In this document: positions 39,172 through 49,555 of the stretch, in pieces
Numbering within the stretch: the first letter of the stretch is position 1
How the letters are laid out: every line of letters starts with the position of its first letter
NCBI GenBank assembly: GCA_023079485.1
Contig: CM041104.1
Coordinates: 3,349,676 to 3,413,675, forward strand
Origin: Archilochus colubris
Lineage: Eukaryota; Chordata; Aves; Apodiformes; Trochilidae
Direction: 5' to 3'
DNA length: 64,000 bases
Program-made: the position numbers and the translations under genes
Notes under the pieces: generated by a model
Databases searched by the model: none
What the model was told of the DNA's origin: nothing
The model's input: the letters and a program-made list of their open reading frames with translations, nothing else

Positions 39172-40367
39172 GACTATTACAGGGAAACTGCAATTATTAT
39201 AAGAATAAGTAGGCAAACTAGGACAGCCCTTCACCATGCAGCCTTTTCTCTAGCCAAGAGGCCCAGATAGATGCCACCTGCCTCCTCCTACACCCCAAGC
39301 TGATGCTGTTTCTCTCCCCCCTCCAAGCCTCCCACCCACCCCAGGCAACCTGTGCACCTGGAAACAAGTGGACAACAAACCCAGGGGAAGGCAGGAGAGA
39401 TTCCCACCCACCTTGGGGAGCTGCACATGGTGCTCACAGGTGATGGGATGTGGGTTCTGTCCTGGGAAAGACCCAGGACTGCTGCACAGCAGATACAGAC
39501 AGGATCAGGGCAGGAAGAGAAATCATCCCAAGGATGTCGGACACACTGGAATTTGTTTTCACCTCTTTCCTTTAAAAAAAAAAGCAAACTAGGAAATTGC
39601 ACACATACTTTTGGAATGAGGGATCAGCTCAGGGTCATCTTCCAGCATTTTATCTTATTTCCGTGTGCACTTTTTCAAAACAAGGTTTTGGGGTTTTCCT
39701 TTTCCCTTCATTTTAGTCCATATGCCCAGCAGCCTGAGCTCTGAAAGGTGAGCTCAGCTGTCACCAACAACCCCAAGTCACACAGCAAAACCATTCCCCC
39801 TTCCCTCTGACCATCACCCTCCTCTCCTGTCCACTTTTCCTTTCCCTGTTTGTGGTCCTGGAGAAGAAGAAGGATGCAAACACAGCCTGCTCTCTGGTGC
39901 CCCCCCAGATTTAGATGACACTGTCTCTTCTTATGATCAAAACGAGCACTGACACGAACACTGCTGACATGTCCCAGCACCATGCTGGGCAGCAAGGCTG
40001 CTGCTGAGGAGCCTCCTCATCCCTGCATCCCAACACTGGGCTGCCTCCTCCTCGCTGCACCAGTCTCTGGGGCTGCTGGAGATGCCCTCTCCAAGCCACC
40101 ACCCTGGCAGTCATTAACCCAGCCCCAAAGCAAGCAGCACATCTTGGGTGGGGCTGGGAACAGCAGAACTTGGGAAAGCTTGATGTTCCATCAGAGCCTG
40201 GTCTGGGGGCTGCTGGAGGTTTCTTACACTCTCCTGGCTCAGTCTCTGAGAAGTTTGGAGGGGAAAAGAGTTGGGTGATATTTAAAGTTTATATTTTTAT
40301 TTCAGCAGGAAGAGGGGGAAAGTTGTGTTATATGGCTTGTGGGGTTTTTTTTTCCTTTATTATTTTT
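39172..40367. other. Unique-looking non-coding DNA
   Basis: Nothing is recognised. Confidence 0.5.
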
Positions 40368-40590
40368 CTGGAATGAAATGGAGTTTTTTGATATATTGAA
40401 TATATTTAATATTCAAATGCTGAGAATTTGCAGGATGGAGCAGGCAGTGACTGCCTCTTGCGATAAGAGACATTATTACTGTTGTGAAGAATTCCTTTAA
40501 GATTCCATCTTAATCGTTCTGCTATTGAAATGGAAGAATAAAGTAATAAAATTAGATGTTTTGAAAAGACTTGATTAAAAAAGTAATTAT
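40368..40590 (+). repeat. Unclassified ~220-bp dispersed repeat, copy 1
   Basis: This segment matches the reverse complement of 50626-50843. The best block is 'gtgaagaattcctttaagat' followed by the next 60 bases, with weaker similarity out to both ends. I judge identity at roughly 80-85% by eye. It has no CR1 body, no TG...CA ends, no poly-A and no octamer tail. It could be an old DNA-transposon or SINE remnant. The strand label is arbitrary. Confidence 0.8.
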
Positions 40591-41991
40591 CCTGCCAGCT
40601 CGTGGGTTCCCACATCCTCTCCAGCTCAGCCCCTGTCCTCACTGAGCTCCCCATGGGGACAGCAGCTCCATCCTGGGGGGCATCTCCCAGTCCCACACTG
40701 GGCTCTCCACATCCTGCAGGAGGTCCTGGTCCTGCACCTCTGGCCAGGAGAGAGGAGGGATGCAGGGTGATGCCCCATGCCAGGGAGCTCCCTGCTCCTG
40801 CGTGGGACAGCTCTGGGCTTTGCCCCAGCAGAGGTCCCAGCAGCAACTGGTTCTGCTGGAGGGAGGGGGACAGAAGAGGGGTGGTGACACTCAGAGCTGT
40901 GCCAGGCCTCCCACACCCTCCCAGCTGTGACTGTGGAGCTCGTTCCTTCTGCATCTCTAATGGGGGAATACAGATGGTGACAGCTGAGTGCAAAGTAGAT
41001 CAATTAAAATCTATTAAAATCCTCAGGATGGACTTTGGAGTTTCTGAAATGTTCTGCAGAGAACACACAACATCCCCGCTTGGGCATGTGGCAGCTTACA
41101 GGACACTTGTGTCTGTGTCTATCTTTGTTTCTTTTCCATTGCTAGACATTTCCTGGCCATTATTTACTCTTTTCATGGTAGAACAACCAGGGCTTCATCT
41201 CTGCTGGGGTCAAAGAGGAGTTAGAAATACTCTGGCAGCACAAGTTCTCCAGTTGGAGAAATGAAGCCACCCAAGGAGGATGTGCCCCGCAAGACAAGGG
41301 CTCTGGAGGCAGTGAGGTGACATGGAAGGAAACTGGGTGATGAGAAGACCCAGCAACAGAAGCTCACTATAGGTGCTGAGAATCCAGTTCTCCCTTTGGG
41401 AAGTCTGGTGGAGGAGGTGGATATCACCAGGACCTGCCATCTCTCTCCATGTGCAATAAGGGTTGAGCTCAGGTGGGTTGGTGAGTACCAGGGGTTTGTC
41501 CCTCCAAACCATCCAAGGTGCTATCCACCACACAGCCATCCCACTGAGACCCTCAGATACCTTCAGGAGGAGGAGTGAGATGTGAGCTCTCACTGGACCT
41601 GGAAAATCAGGGTGTGATCTTCTGGGCACCTTGAATACTCTTGAGAAGCTTTGACCATGGCTGTGCACGAGCTGCCCACTGGGGGTGGGTTCCTTTTCAT
41701 TTGACTTCAGCTACAAGGGGCTGATCTCCCTTTTAGTCATGTCAGGACAGAAGTGGAAAGGCCACAGAGATTTGAGGAAGCCAGAAGTGTCTGTGAGACC
41801 AACCTCACATCAGCCAAGCTCTGCTGGGAAGGAACAGCCCTTGGTGTCCATGCTCACCATGCTCTGCCTAGGGAGGGCTGGGTGGGGAGGAGAGGAGGGA
41901 CAGTGACATTGGGCTCTGACTGCTGCTGAGCACAGCAGGATGCTGAAGGCATGAAGGAGATAAGGTGCCATCTAACCCACACCTGATCTAC
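40591..41991. other. Unique-looking non-coding DNA
   Basis: The GC-rich part at 40600-40960 has frames open on both strands with no recognisable domain. Nothing else is seen. Confidence 0.5.
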
Positions 41992-42078
41992 CTGAAGATG
42001 TCCCTGCTCACTGCAGGGGGATGGACTCGATGGCTTTTAAAGGTCCCTTCCCACCCAAACCATTTGATGACTCTGATC
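41992..42078 (+). mobile_element. CR1 3'-terminal remnant
   Basis: It reads 'gatgtccctgctcactgcag', 'ggactcgatggcttttaaag' and 'cccttcccacccaaaccatt', the last ~90 bp of a plus-strand CR1, without clean octamers. Confidence 0.85.
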
Positions 42079-42476
42079 CCAAGGTCTTGGACAAGATCCC
42101 CTGAGCCCTGGTCCTGGTTATTTAGGCAGTGGGGCTGGACCATCCTATGAGACTCATGGTGAATCTGGGCAGGATTTAGCCCAAGATCTTCCCTCTTCTC
42201 TCTGGGTCATCAGCAGGGAGAAGCAGGGACACTTGGCTGTTGTTCTATTCAGGGATACGGAGCCACCTCACTTCCAGGGACAGAGAGGAGATGCATGAAA
42301 CTTTCATGAAAACAAGGCAGTGACAGAGGCAGAACATGAGCTCTTCCCACCACGGCAGCTCAGGAGGACTCCCCAGGCACCAGCCTGGCAGCACAAGGAC
42401 CTGAGACAAGGCAGGGCAGTATCTTAAAGAAGCTCTGATCTGTGCTCCAGAGGATGGGTGAGAGATCCAGAGATCA
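42079..42476. other. Non-coding spacer
   Basis: Nothing is recognised. Confidence 0.5.
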
Positions 42477-42753
42477 CCATGACACGGGTGGCTGTGGGCA
42501 CCCCACACCTTGACCTGAGTGGCTGTGGGCATCCCACACCATGACACGGGTGGCTGTGGGTATCCCACACCTTGACCTGAGTGGCTCTGGGCATCCCACA
42601 CCTTGACCTGAGTGGCTCTGGGCATCCCACACCATGACACGGGTGGTGTGTGTATCCCACACCTTGACCTGAGTGGCTCTGGGCATCCCACACCTTGACC
42701 TGAGTGGCTCTGGGCATCCCACACCATGACACGGGTGGTGTGTGTATCCCACA
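42477..42753. repeat. 31-bp minisatellite, nine units of two types
   Basis: Nine head-to-tail units of 31 bp (two of 30 bp). Type A opens ccttgacctgagtggct and type B opens ccatgacacgggtgg; both end atcccaca or a one-base variant. The order is B-A-B-A-A-B-A-A-B. The last two B units share a one-base deletion and a tgtgtg change, so A-A-B' is a higher-order unit present twice. Since 31 is not a multiple of three, one open frame on the minus strand (42245-42814) runs through the units in rotating phase; that follows from the array having no stops and does not indicate a gene. Confidence 0.95.
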
Positions 42754-45302
42754 CTAAGGTCCCCCCGTGGCTCCTACCCATCCCATGCCCCCACATCAAC
42801 CAGGAGCAATCCACTCTCCTACTTATCTAAGGAGGAAAAACTCTCTCCCTCGTGCTACAACTCCCTCCTGGGTAGGGCTGTCCCAGCACCCCCTCCTTCC
42901 TCCCCACTCTTCCTCTTCTTCCTCCCCATGTCCCAGTGGAAGCTGGAGCCAGCCCAAGCCCTCCATCCTCAGCCCCAGCCATCACATGCAGCCTCTAATG
43001 CTCTGACAGTAAAAAATGGCCTTTTATGTGCTGCAGAAGTTCATGTTTCAGCGTTGATAGGGATTGAGTGCAAAAGAAATAAAATCAATAAAATATTCAG
43101 AGCTTTCACATTACAAGCCGGAGCGAAACTTTTTACCAAATGTTTGCTGTATAATAAATTCTATTAAAAAGCCCGAGCTTGCATGGCAAAGAGGGGTGGA
43201 ACGTTGTCACTTTAATTGCAATGGCATAAATATTTGATATTCAGTAAATTAGATCTGTAGCTCTGAAAACATTCTTGCAAATGGATTTTTACCTGTAGCA
43301 CAGTGCCATTAGCAGGAGAAAGTCAACACAGCCCCAGGGCCTGTAATTAACTCAACCCAAGCAGAACTAAACATTTTTGACAGTTTTCCTGGTCTGGAAT
43401 TAACTGTCATAGCAGAGAATGAAAGGAAGTGCATTGTCACATTATGTTTACGTAAAGTCTGTAAAATGCTGTGTTTTGTATTTTTGTTTTGTTAAGTCTG
43501 GGTTTCATGCCCCATTATTTTTTTTTCATCATTAGAGGCAAGCTTAAAAACAACTAATGATGGATTTTAGATCTTCAGATGAGCATCGAAGCCATAAAAA
43601 AAAAGGGGGGGGGGAAGATAGTAGCTCTGTAATTCAATTTTTAGTTCTTTTAATTTTTTTTCCCTATGATAAAGCATGGTACACTGTGTACTGGCATAAA
43701 TCATAATGCTGTGACATCTGAAGACATTAGAAACTGGTTTTCCTATCTGATTCAAGGTTCTCAATAACAAGCAGCTGACTAGCCCATGTCTGCTGATTTT
43801 AGTGGGGCTGGGAGGAAGCATTATGGATGGGGGTTTTCCTTCTTTTCTTTCCTTCTCTATTTGATTTTATTTTTCTTGTACTTACAAAAATAACTGTCAC
43901 TCTACTGAGATGCAAACCCTGGAGGGCAAATCTCCTTAATGCTTCCCTGAAAGCTACTTATTGTCCAGTAGCTCAGAGAAAATCTGTGCAGGGTAATTGA
44001 AGGGATGTGTTGAGCTTTCTGACATTTTGTCCTAGAAATTAGCTTACCTGGAAAAGAAAGGGGTGTTTAGCAGAGGAGCTCCTGTGCAATTTGGAAATCT
44101 GAGGCTACTCATAAACAAGCTGATTAAAATAGATGTGGCTTGCTACATCTATAGCCATAATTTCATCACTTACATTAAAAGAAAAAAAAAACCAAACCCA
44201 GCCGGTTTGGATGTCTTTTGCTGGAAGCAGGGATTGTGTTATAATCTTGTCTCTTTCTTGACATACTGAGAAGACAAGCAAATAAGGAAACAAAAATGTC
44301 AAGATTTTTTTTTTTTCCTAAAGATTAGCAGATACAGGAAAAAAAAAATCAAGACAAAATTAACAGCACTGAGGCCCTGCCTGCACAGCTCTGCCTCGAC
44401 ACTCGCCCCAATGGAAAGCTTTTATTTTGAATTTCCCAATATCTCGGGGGAAAAAGAGAAACCCGTGGTCTCCCAAGACACATCCTGCAAGAAATGACCT
44501 CAGCGAGATGTCATTTTTGTTTTGCATTCCATTCCAGCATAGAAGTCTCTCCTGCATTGCTGCAGGAGGTGTTGGATGGGGGATGCCTCGGAACTTCAGG
44601 CTCCTGCCATGGCAGTTGCCCCATCCCCACCTGCACCCAAAACCATCACTTCTCTGATCAGCTCACAGCATTTTTTACTCAGAGAGGAAAAGCAAGGACA
44701 GCAGGAAAGCAGCCCTGGAATTGGTGCAAATCCCCTTGTGCTGGGATCTTTCTGATCACAGCAGGAAAGGGATCCCAATGCTGGGAGAGTAAAAAAGCCT
44801 GAGCAGTGAGGGTTTAACTGCTCTTGCCAGCCAGAGGCTCAGTTTCAAGTGACTTCTTTCAGGCTACAAATTGCAGCCTCTGCCATAAGGAGCATTTCTT
44901 TATTCTTTTATTTTTTTATTATTTTATATATGTATTTTATATATGTATTTTATATATGCATTTTCTTTTTGTTTTATGGCATTTTAAATTTTTAATTCTA
45001 TTATTTTCTTTCTTTTATTCTGCTAGACACAGCCTGGTTCTGAACCTGTGCGTGGTCCTGGTGCCTCTGATGGGACCTGCAAGGGTTTTGCTGCTGCTGG
45101 AGGGTGCTGAGGCCCAGCCCTGATGGGTGCTGATCCTCAAGGGCTCAGAGGACTTCCTGCTGCTGTGGATCTTCTTACTGAATTAGGGAAATCAGATCTT
45201 TGCTAAATTAATTAGCTCGATTAGGCTGGGAGAGGTGCAGGGGTGTGCTGCTTCTCTTGTTCCCTCTTTGGTCTTTCACCTGCTCCTGGAGGCCATGAGG
45301 TT
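42754..45302. other. Non-coding DNA with low-complexity pieces and a candidate conserved stretch
   Basis: Contains a pyrimidine-rich piece at 42880-42930, an A9G10 run at 43596-43614, and three 13-bp attttatatatgt-like units at 44931-44969. 43010-43450 is AT-rich, repeat-free and rich in AT cores; see findings. No gene is recognised. Confidence 0.55.
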
Positions 45303-45402
45303 CATGAACATCAGACATGGATGCATGATGCCATGGATGCCATGAACATCAGACATGGATGCATGATGCCATGGATGCCATGAACATCAGACATGGATGC
45401 CT
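45303..45402. repeat. 38-bp tandem repeat, 2.6 copies
   Basis: Unit catgaacatcagacatggat plus 18 further bases, at 45303-45340 and 45341-45378, with a partial third to about 45402. The flanks also repeat: ggaggccatgaggttcatga before it and the same with one change after it. The whole block therefore arose by serial duplication. Confidence 0.92.
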
Positions 45403-45779
45403 GGAGGCCATGAGGTTTATGAACATCCCCATCCCCCAGGGGACACCCCCAGGGTCTTCTGCCCCGAGTGGTGCCCCTGGGATGGGTACATGAAACCCTC
45501 CCTTCCTCCCATGCTGCTCTGCCTCTGGCTTTGCCTGGGGGTTTGCAATGGGAAAGGATCTCAGATCAGGTCACCTCCCAGATCTGAGGGACACCACAGC
45601 CACTTCTGAAGCTGTTGTGGTGCCTCCTGCTCCAAGTGTTGCTGGTCCAGCAGTCACAACTCCAGCCTGGGCAGATGGAAGGTGCTGAGATCTCCCTTTT
45701 TGTGTCACACTGTGCCTCTACCAAACTCTTTACCTCCCATTTAGATGCTGGGTAAAATACCAGTAGAAAAGCTTGAAAT
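45403..45779. other. Non-coding spacer
   Basis: Nothing is recognised. Confidence 0.5.
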
Positions 45780-45842
45780 GAGGGTGGGACTAGATGAGGT
45801 CCCTTCCCACCCAAACCATTCTGTGATTCTATGATCCCATGA
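45780..45842 (+). mobile_element. CR1 3'-terminal sliver
   Basis: It reads 'gggtgggactagatgaggtc', then 'ccttcccacccaaaccattc' and 'tgtgattctatgatcccat': a severely 5'-truncated plus-strand CR1 of about 60 bp with a short octamer tail. Confidence 0.88.
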
Positions 45843-46550
45843 GTGAGCCTTGGAAATGATACCTGTGGCCACCCAGGTCCCCCTGCCTGCTACCACAGAT
45901 GGCCACACCTTGGGAGGAGTCCACGACCCCTCCCCAAGTCCCATGCTGGGGTAGCACCAATGTCTCAAGCCCCTCACCCAACACCTTGGGGCAGGCCAAT
46001 GCCAGGAAAGCAACCTTGGGAAGCTGCAACAACTAAAGGTCTCTTCTCTCACGTTTGTGTGGGATAAAGGATTCAGTGTATGGAGAAGAAACCAATTCTG
46101 ATTTATTAGTGGCAGCTAAATGGTAGGAGACAGAGCAAGGGCTATCAGTGCAGCTTAGCAGCAAAGCCTGGCGTGATCCACCACGCAGTGAGATAATCAG
46201 GAATGTCACTTTGCACAGGATTCATCAGGAACAGTGAAACATTTCATAAACAATCATCTCCCAGCACTAATGATCAGATGTAAAGAGACCCGAGTGCAAT
46301 TACTAAAGAAAACAATAATATGTCAGTGAATATATTCATCTTCATTTGATTCAAGCACCCACCTTCTGCAGCTACAGAAGGCATCTGGATGTGAACTCAG
46401 CTTGTGGGAAAGCAAACTGAGCCAGCACGGAGCTGATTTCAGGAAGGTGGTGAGAAGGGAGGTGAGGGATGGAGCAGACACATGGGTGCAATGCAGCTCC
46501 AGGACAAACATCCCCATCACAAGGGGTTGTCACCTTTTACAAGACCTGGT
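45843..46550. other. Non-coding DNA, candidate conserved stretch at 46070-46325
   Basis: No gene or repeat is recognised. Confidence 0.5.
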
Positions 46551-46777
46551 TGTAGAGAAACAAGATAAACCAGGTGCCTTGAGTTGCCAAAGAGTGGGTG
46601 TGAGTCCACCTGTGCCTGATTAGGACAGGCCCCTATTGGGCATGAGCAAGACCAGGGGCCAATAAAGGTGGGACACACACCCACAGAGGAAGCTCATTCA
46701 GCTCACTCTTGTGCGAGGCAATGCAGAAGCCAGCAGCTCGTCGAGCCTCAGGAGCAAGAAAGGCTCTTCCCACTACA
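46551..46777 (+). mobile_element. Solo LTR, family A copy 2 (227 bp)
   Basis: TGTAGAG...CTACA ends, flanked by the six-base duplication CCTGGT (46545-46550 and 46778-46783). AATAAA is at 46661-46666. It is about 94% identical to 21885-22112 and in the same orientation. Because each copy has its own target duplication, these are two separate insertions that each lost their interior, not the two ends of one provirus. Confidence 0.87.
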
Positions 46778-47149
46778 CCTGGTGGCTTTCCTTGAGCACT
46801 GTGAGACTGACTGAGCTGACTCTGCCTGCGGCCCCTCGGGTTTTCAGATGTTTTATTCTTTTACTTCCCCTAAAATTCCAGTTTTCCTCTGACAGAGGAC
46901 ATGTTTGGGAGAAGTGCTATCAGTGGGTAACTGGTTTTAGATCACTAGTAATCCTCATGAAATTTTTTCTCTTAATGCTAAAGATAGTAATGCTTTTTCT
47001 GAGAGCAATAATAAGTATGTGTGCTTGAAAGCATTACTTGCTGTGTCTCCTTATGCTGCCCACATCCTGGAGGCCAAAATACACATCAGAGCCAGGGGCT
47101 TCCTGGTCATGACTTACACAAAGTGACCCTGCTCTGGTATGAGGGTTAC
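46778..47149. other. Non-coding spacer
   Basis: Nothing is recognised. Confidence 0.5.
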
Positions 47150-47212
47150 ACACATTGGTCTTTCAAAGTCCCTTACAACCCCTCACATTCTGTGAGTCTG
47201 TGGTTCTCTGGG
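47150..47212 (+). mobile_element. Decayed CR1 3'-terminal sliver
   Basis: 'ggtctttcaaagtcccttac', then 'aacccctcacattctgtgag' and 'tctgtggttctctg' match the last bases and octamer tail of a plus-strand CR1, with several changes. Confidence 0.65.
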
Positions 47213-47540
47213 AAAACCAGTCCCTTGTCTCTCATCTTCAAATACCTGTGTGGCTTGGGGTGGTTTGGAGATTCTGTCCCCTCCCAGCTGGTGCTGCCTC
47301 ATCCCAGGTGACAGCATCAGCCCTGGCTGAACTCCTGAGCCTCAGCACCTCAGCCACCTGCCAGCACACAGCCCCATCCTGACCTGCTTTCTGGGTGCCA
47401 GAGAACCCTTCCCACCAACCTGGTTTTGGAAAGAGAAGAGAAATGGTGGCAGTTTGGCTGTTTTAATTTTGCTCATTTGAGGCTCAAATTCTTGGGATCA
47501 CATTGAAGGGAGGAGAGTCACAGCAGTAGAGGAGAAAAGT
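47213..47540. other. Non-coding spacer
   Basis: Nothing is recognised. Confidence 0.5.
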
Positions 47541-48062
47541 CTTTTTCTTTTTCTTTTTCTTTTTCTTTTTCTTTTTCTTTTTCTTTTTCTTTTCTTTTTC
47601 TTTTTCTTTTTCTTTTTCTTTTTCTTTTTCTTTTTCTTTTCCTTCCTTCCTTCCTTCCTTCCTTCCTTCCTTCCTTCCTTCCTTCCTTCCTTCCTTCCTT
47701 CCTTCCTTCCTTCCTTCCTTCCTTCCTTCCTTCCTTCCTTCCTTCCTTCCTTCCTTCCTTCCTTCCTCCCTTCCTCCCTTCCTCCCTTCCTCCCTTCCTC
47801 CCTTCCTCCCTTCCTCCCTTCCTCTCTTCCTCTCTTCCTCCCTTCCTCTCTCCTCCCTTCCTCTCTTCCTCTCTTCCTCTCTTCCTCTCTTCCTCTCTTC
47901 CTCTCTTCCTCTCTTCCTCTCTTCCTCTCTTCCTCTCTTCCTCTCTTCCTCTCTTCCTCTCTTCCTCTCTTCCTCTCTTCCTCTCTTCCTCTCTTCCTCT
48001 CTTCCTCTCTTCCTCTCTTCCTCTCTTCCTCTCTTTCTCTCTTTCTCTCCTTCTCTCTTTTT
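47541..48062. repeat. ~520-bp pure polypyrimidine tract
   Basis: An almost uninterrupted C/T strand in four zones: (CTTTTT)n at 47541-47640, (CCTT)n at 47641-47765, (CCTCCCTT)n at about 47766-47820, and (CCTCTCTT)n to about 48050. The complementary strand is all purine and yields meaningless Arg/Glu/Lys/Gly frames of up to 197 codons. Mirror-symmetric pyrimidine tracts like this can form triplex (H-DNA) and are hard to assemble, so the true length may differ. Confidence 0.96.
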
Positions 48063-49136
48063 CTGTGGGACCATCACACTGTACAGTCAGTTTGATTTAT
48101 TTTTTTTAGTTTTGCCATCCCTGGGTGAGGCTGAGGTTTTTTCCACCCCCTGCCATCACTGACATGCTAATACCTTTCCTTGCTGCCTCTGTCTGCTCCC
48201 TGCCCCATCCCCCTGACACAGTATTAGCTTTCTGAAGGCAGAGAGAAGAGAGGCTCACAGAACATGTGAATCACAAGGAAGTGGTTTCCCTAGTGACAGT
48301 AACCACATGAAAGCTCTCACCATTTACTCTCACGGGACCTTTTAGCACTTTGGATTGTGGGGAGAGCAAGAAAGCCAGTGAAATATTACTGTGGCTGGTA
48401 AAGGAACAAGCTAAGCCAAAAATGCTAAATGGTATTGGAAACCTCTGAGAAGACATTGTCAGCTCCTGGGGATTTTCATGAGGTTCAGCCATCCCATGCT
48501 GAATTACCCCGTGGTTCTCAAGTCTCTTCTTTAAGACAGGTCTCAGAGACCTCAGAGACCTTCACCAAAGCCTGCTCAGATCCTCACCCCAGTGAGAGGT
48601 CCCTGACATGGGGACAGGCAACTCCTGGTCATCCCCTTCCTTTCATGTCTTCTTTCCATGTCGACATTTCTCCTTTGCAGCACCCTGTGAGCAGGCTGTG
48701 AGGAACCTGGAGGTGATGGAGAGCAGGACCATGGTGGCACTGGCACCAACACCTCAGACATCCTCTGGATTTCCATGTGCTGGAGTCCAGTGCAAACTGG
48801 GCATGGAAGTTTTGGTGCACTTGGACAGAGGTCAGCAGGAGATAGAGACACAGGTGGGAAAGCAGAGCAGAGAGTTAGCAGTGTCTTTGGCTCCCACTCA
48901 GGAGTTAAAGAGGTGTTTTTTGAAACACCTCTGAAGTAAATGAGAGCAATGTCCAAGGCAGCCACACTGAGACAGCCCAGGGAAGTGGTGGCCACCTGGG
49001 AAACCAAGAAGAAAGCACCCTTGACTCTCTTCCTTCCTGAAGCAGAACTGTCTTCCCCCTCTGTGTTGCCACCCTGGGCACATTAGCTTAATAACAAGCT
49101 TTTTAGCAGATTTCAGTGAACAAGAAGCAATTTATT
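48063..49136. other. Unique-looking non-coding DNA
   Basis: Nothing is recognised apart from short frames without any domain. Confidence 0.5.
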
Positions 49137-49549
49137 TGTCGTCATGGAGACAAAGAAGACCTTCTGGAAAAGAGCTTGAATGAAGAGAAGAAGGTTTATT
49201 GTGCAGAGCAATGAGGCATTCACTTGGAACACGAGCATCACACAAAGCAGACCATACAAGAGGTCTTGCTAACTTCTGGATGCATGTTTGGATGTGTTTT
49301 GGGGCTTTGCTTTCCGTGGAAAGGCCAAGAAGAGACTGGCACTTGGTGTTTTATATCTGATATTTGATGCCCAGCCTTGTTCCTAGATGACTCTGAGGGA
49401 AAGACAAAGGTTGCTTGTTGCTAGATGGCTGAAACTCCCTGGTTGCATTTCTGGTGGGGGTTTCCAGAGACCAAATTCTGAGATCTGACTGCCAACCAAG
49501 TAAACCCCAAATAAGCCAAGAGCACACATCTCAAAGTGTACTTTGTTCA
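49137..49549 (-). mobile_element. Solo LTR, family B (413 bp)
   Basis: Read on the minus strand it begins TGAACAAAG and ends GACGACA. The direct duplication tttatt flanks it (49131-49136 and 49550-49555). Inside, in the right order for an LTR, are a TATAAAA box (about 49348-49355) and an AATAAA (49195-49200), the latter 58 bp before the 3' end and followed by a C/T-rich stretch. The sequence is unlike family A. ERVL-type LTRs of birds have this layout, but the six-base duplication fits ERV2 types equally, so I leave the class open. The duplication is AT-only and therefore weaker evidence than that of family A copy 2. Confidence 0.75.
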
Positions 49550-49555
49550 TTTATT

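Noticed and set aside
40406..41264. Overlapping long frames on both strands (195 and 220 codons)
   Set aside because: The strands are open simultaneously in a GC-rich stretch, no domain is seen, and part of one frame lies in the dispersed repeat.
42477..42753. Regular ~31-bp repeats resembling a CRISPR array
   Set aside because: There are no unique spacers between units; units abut head to tail. The window is vertebrate nuclear DNA.
42245..42814. 189-codon frame with repeated peptide
   Set aside because: It comes from the 31-bp minisatellite, read in rotating phase because the unit is not a multiple of three. No start context or flanking coding signal is seen.
21885..46777. A single large provirus bounded by the two family-A LTRs
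   Set aside because: Each LTR has its own different target duplication, and the 24 kb between them contains CR1 and unique DNA with no retroviral genes.
47484..48077. 197-codon frame rich in Arg, Glu, Lys and Gly on the minus strand
   Set aside because: It is only the translation of the polypurine strand of a simple repeat; every frame there is open.
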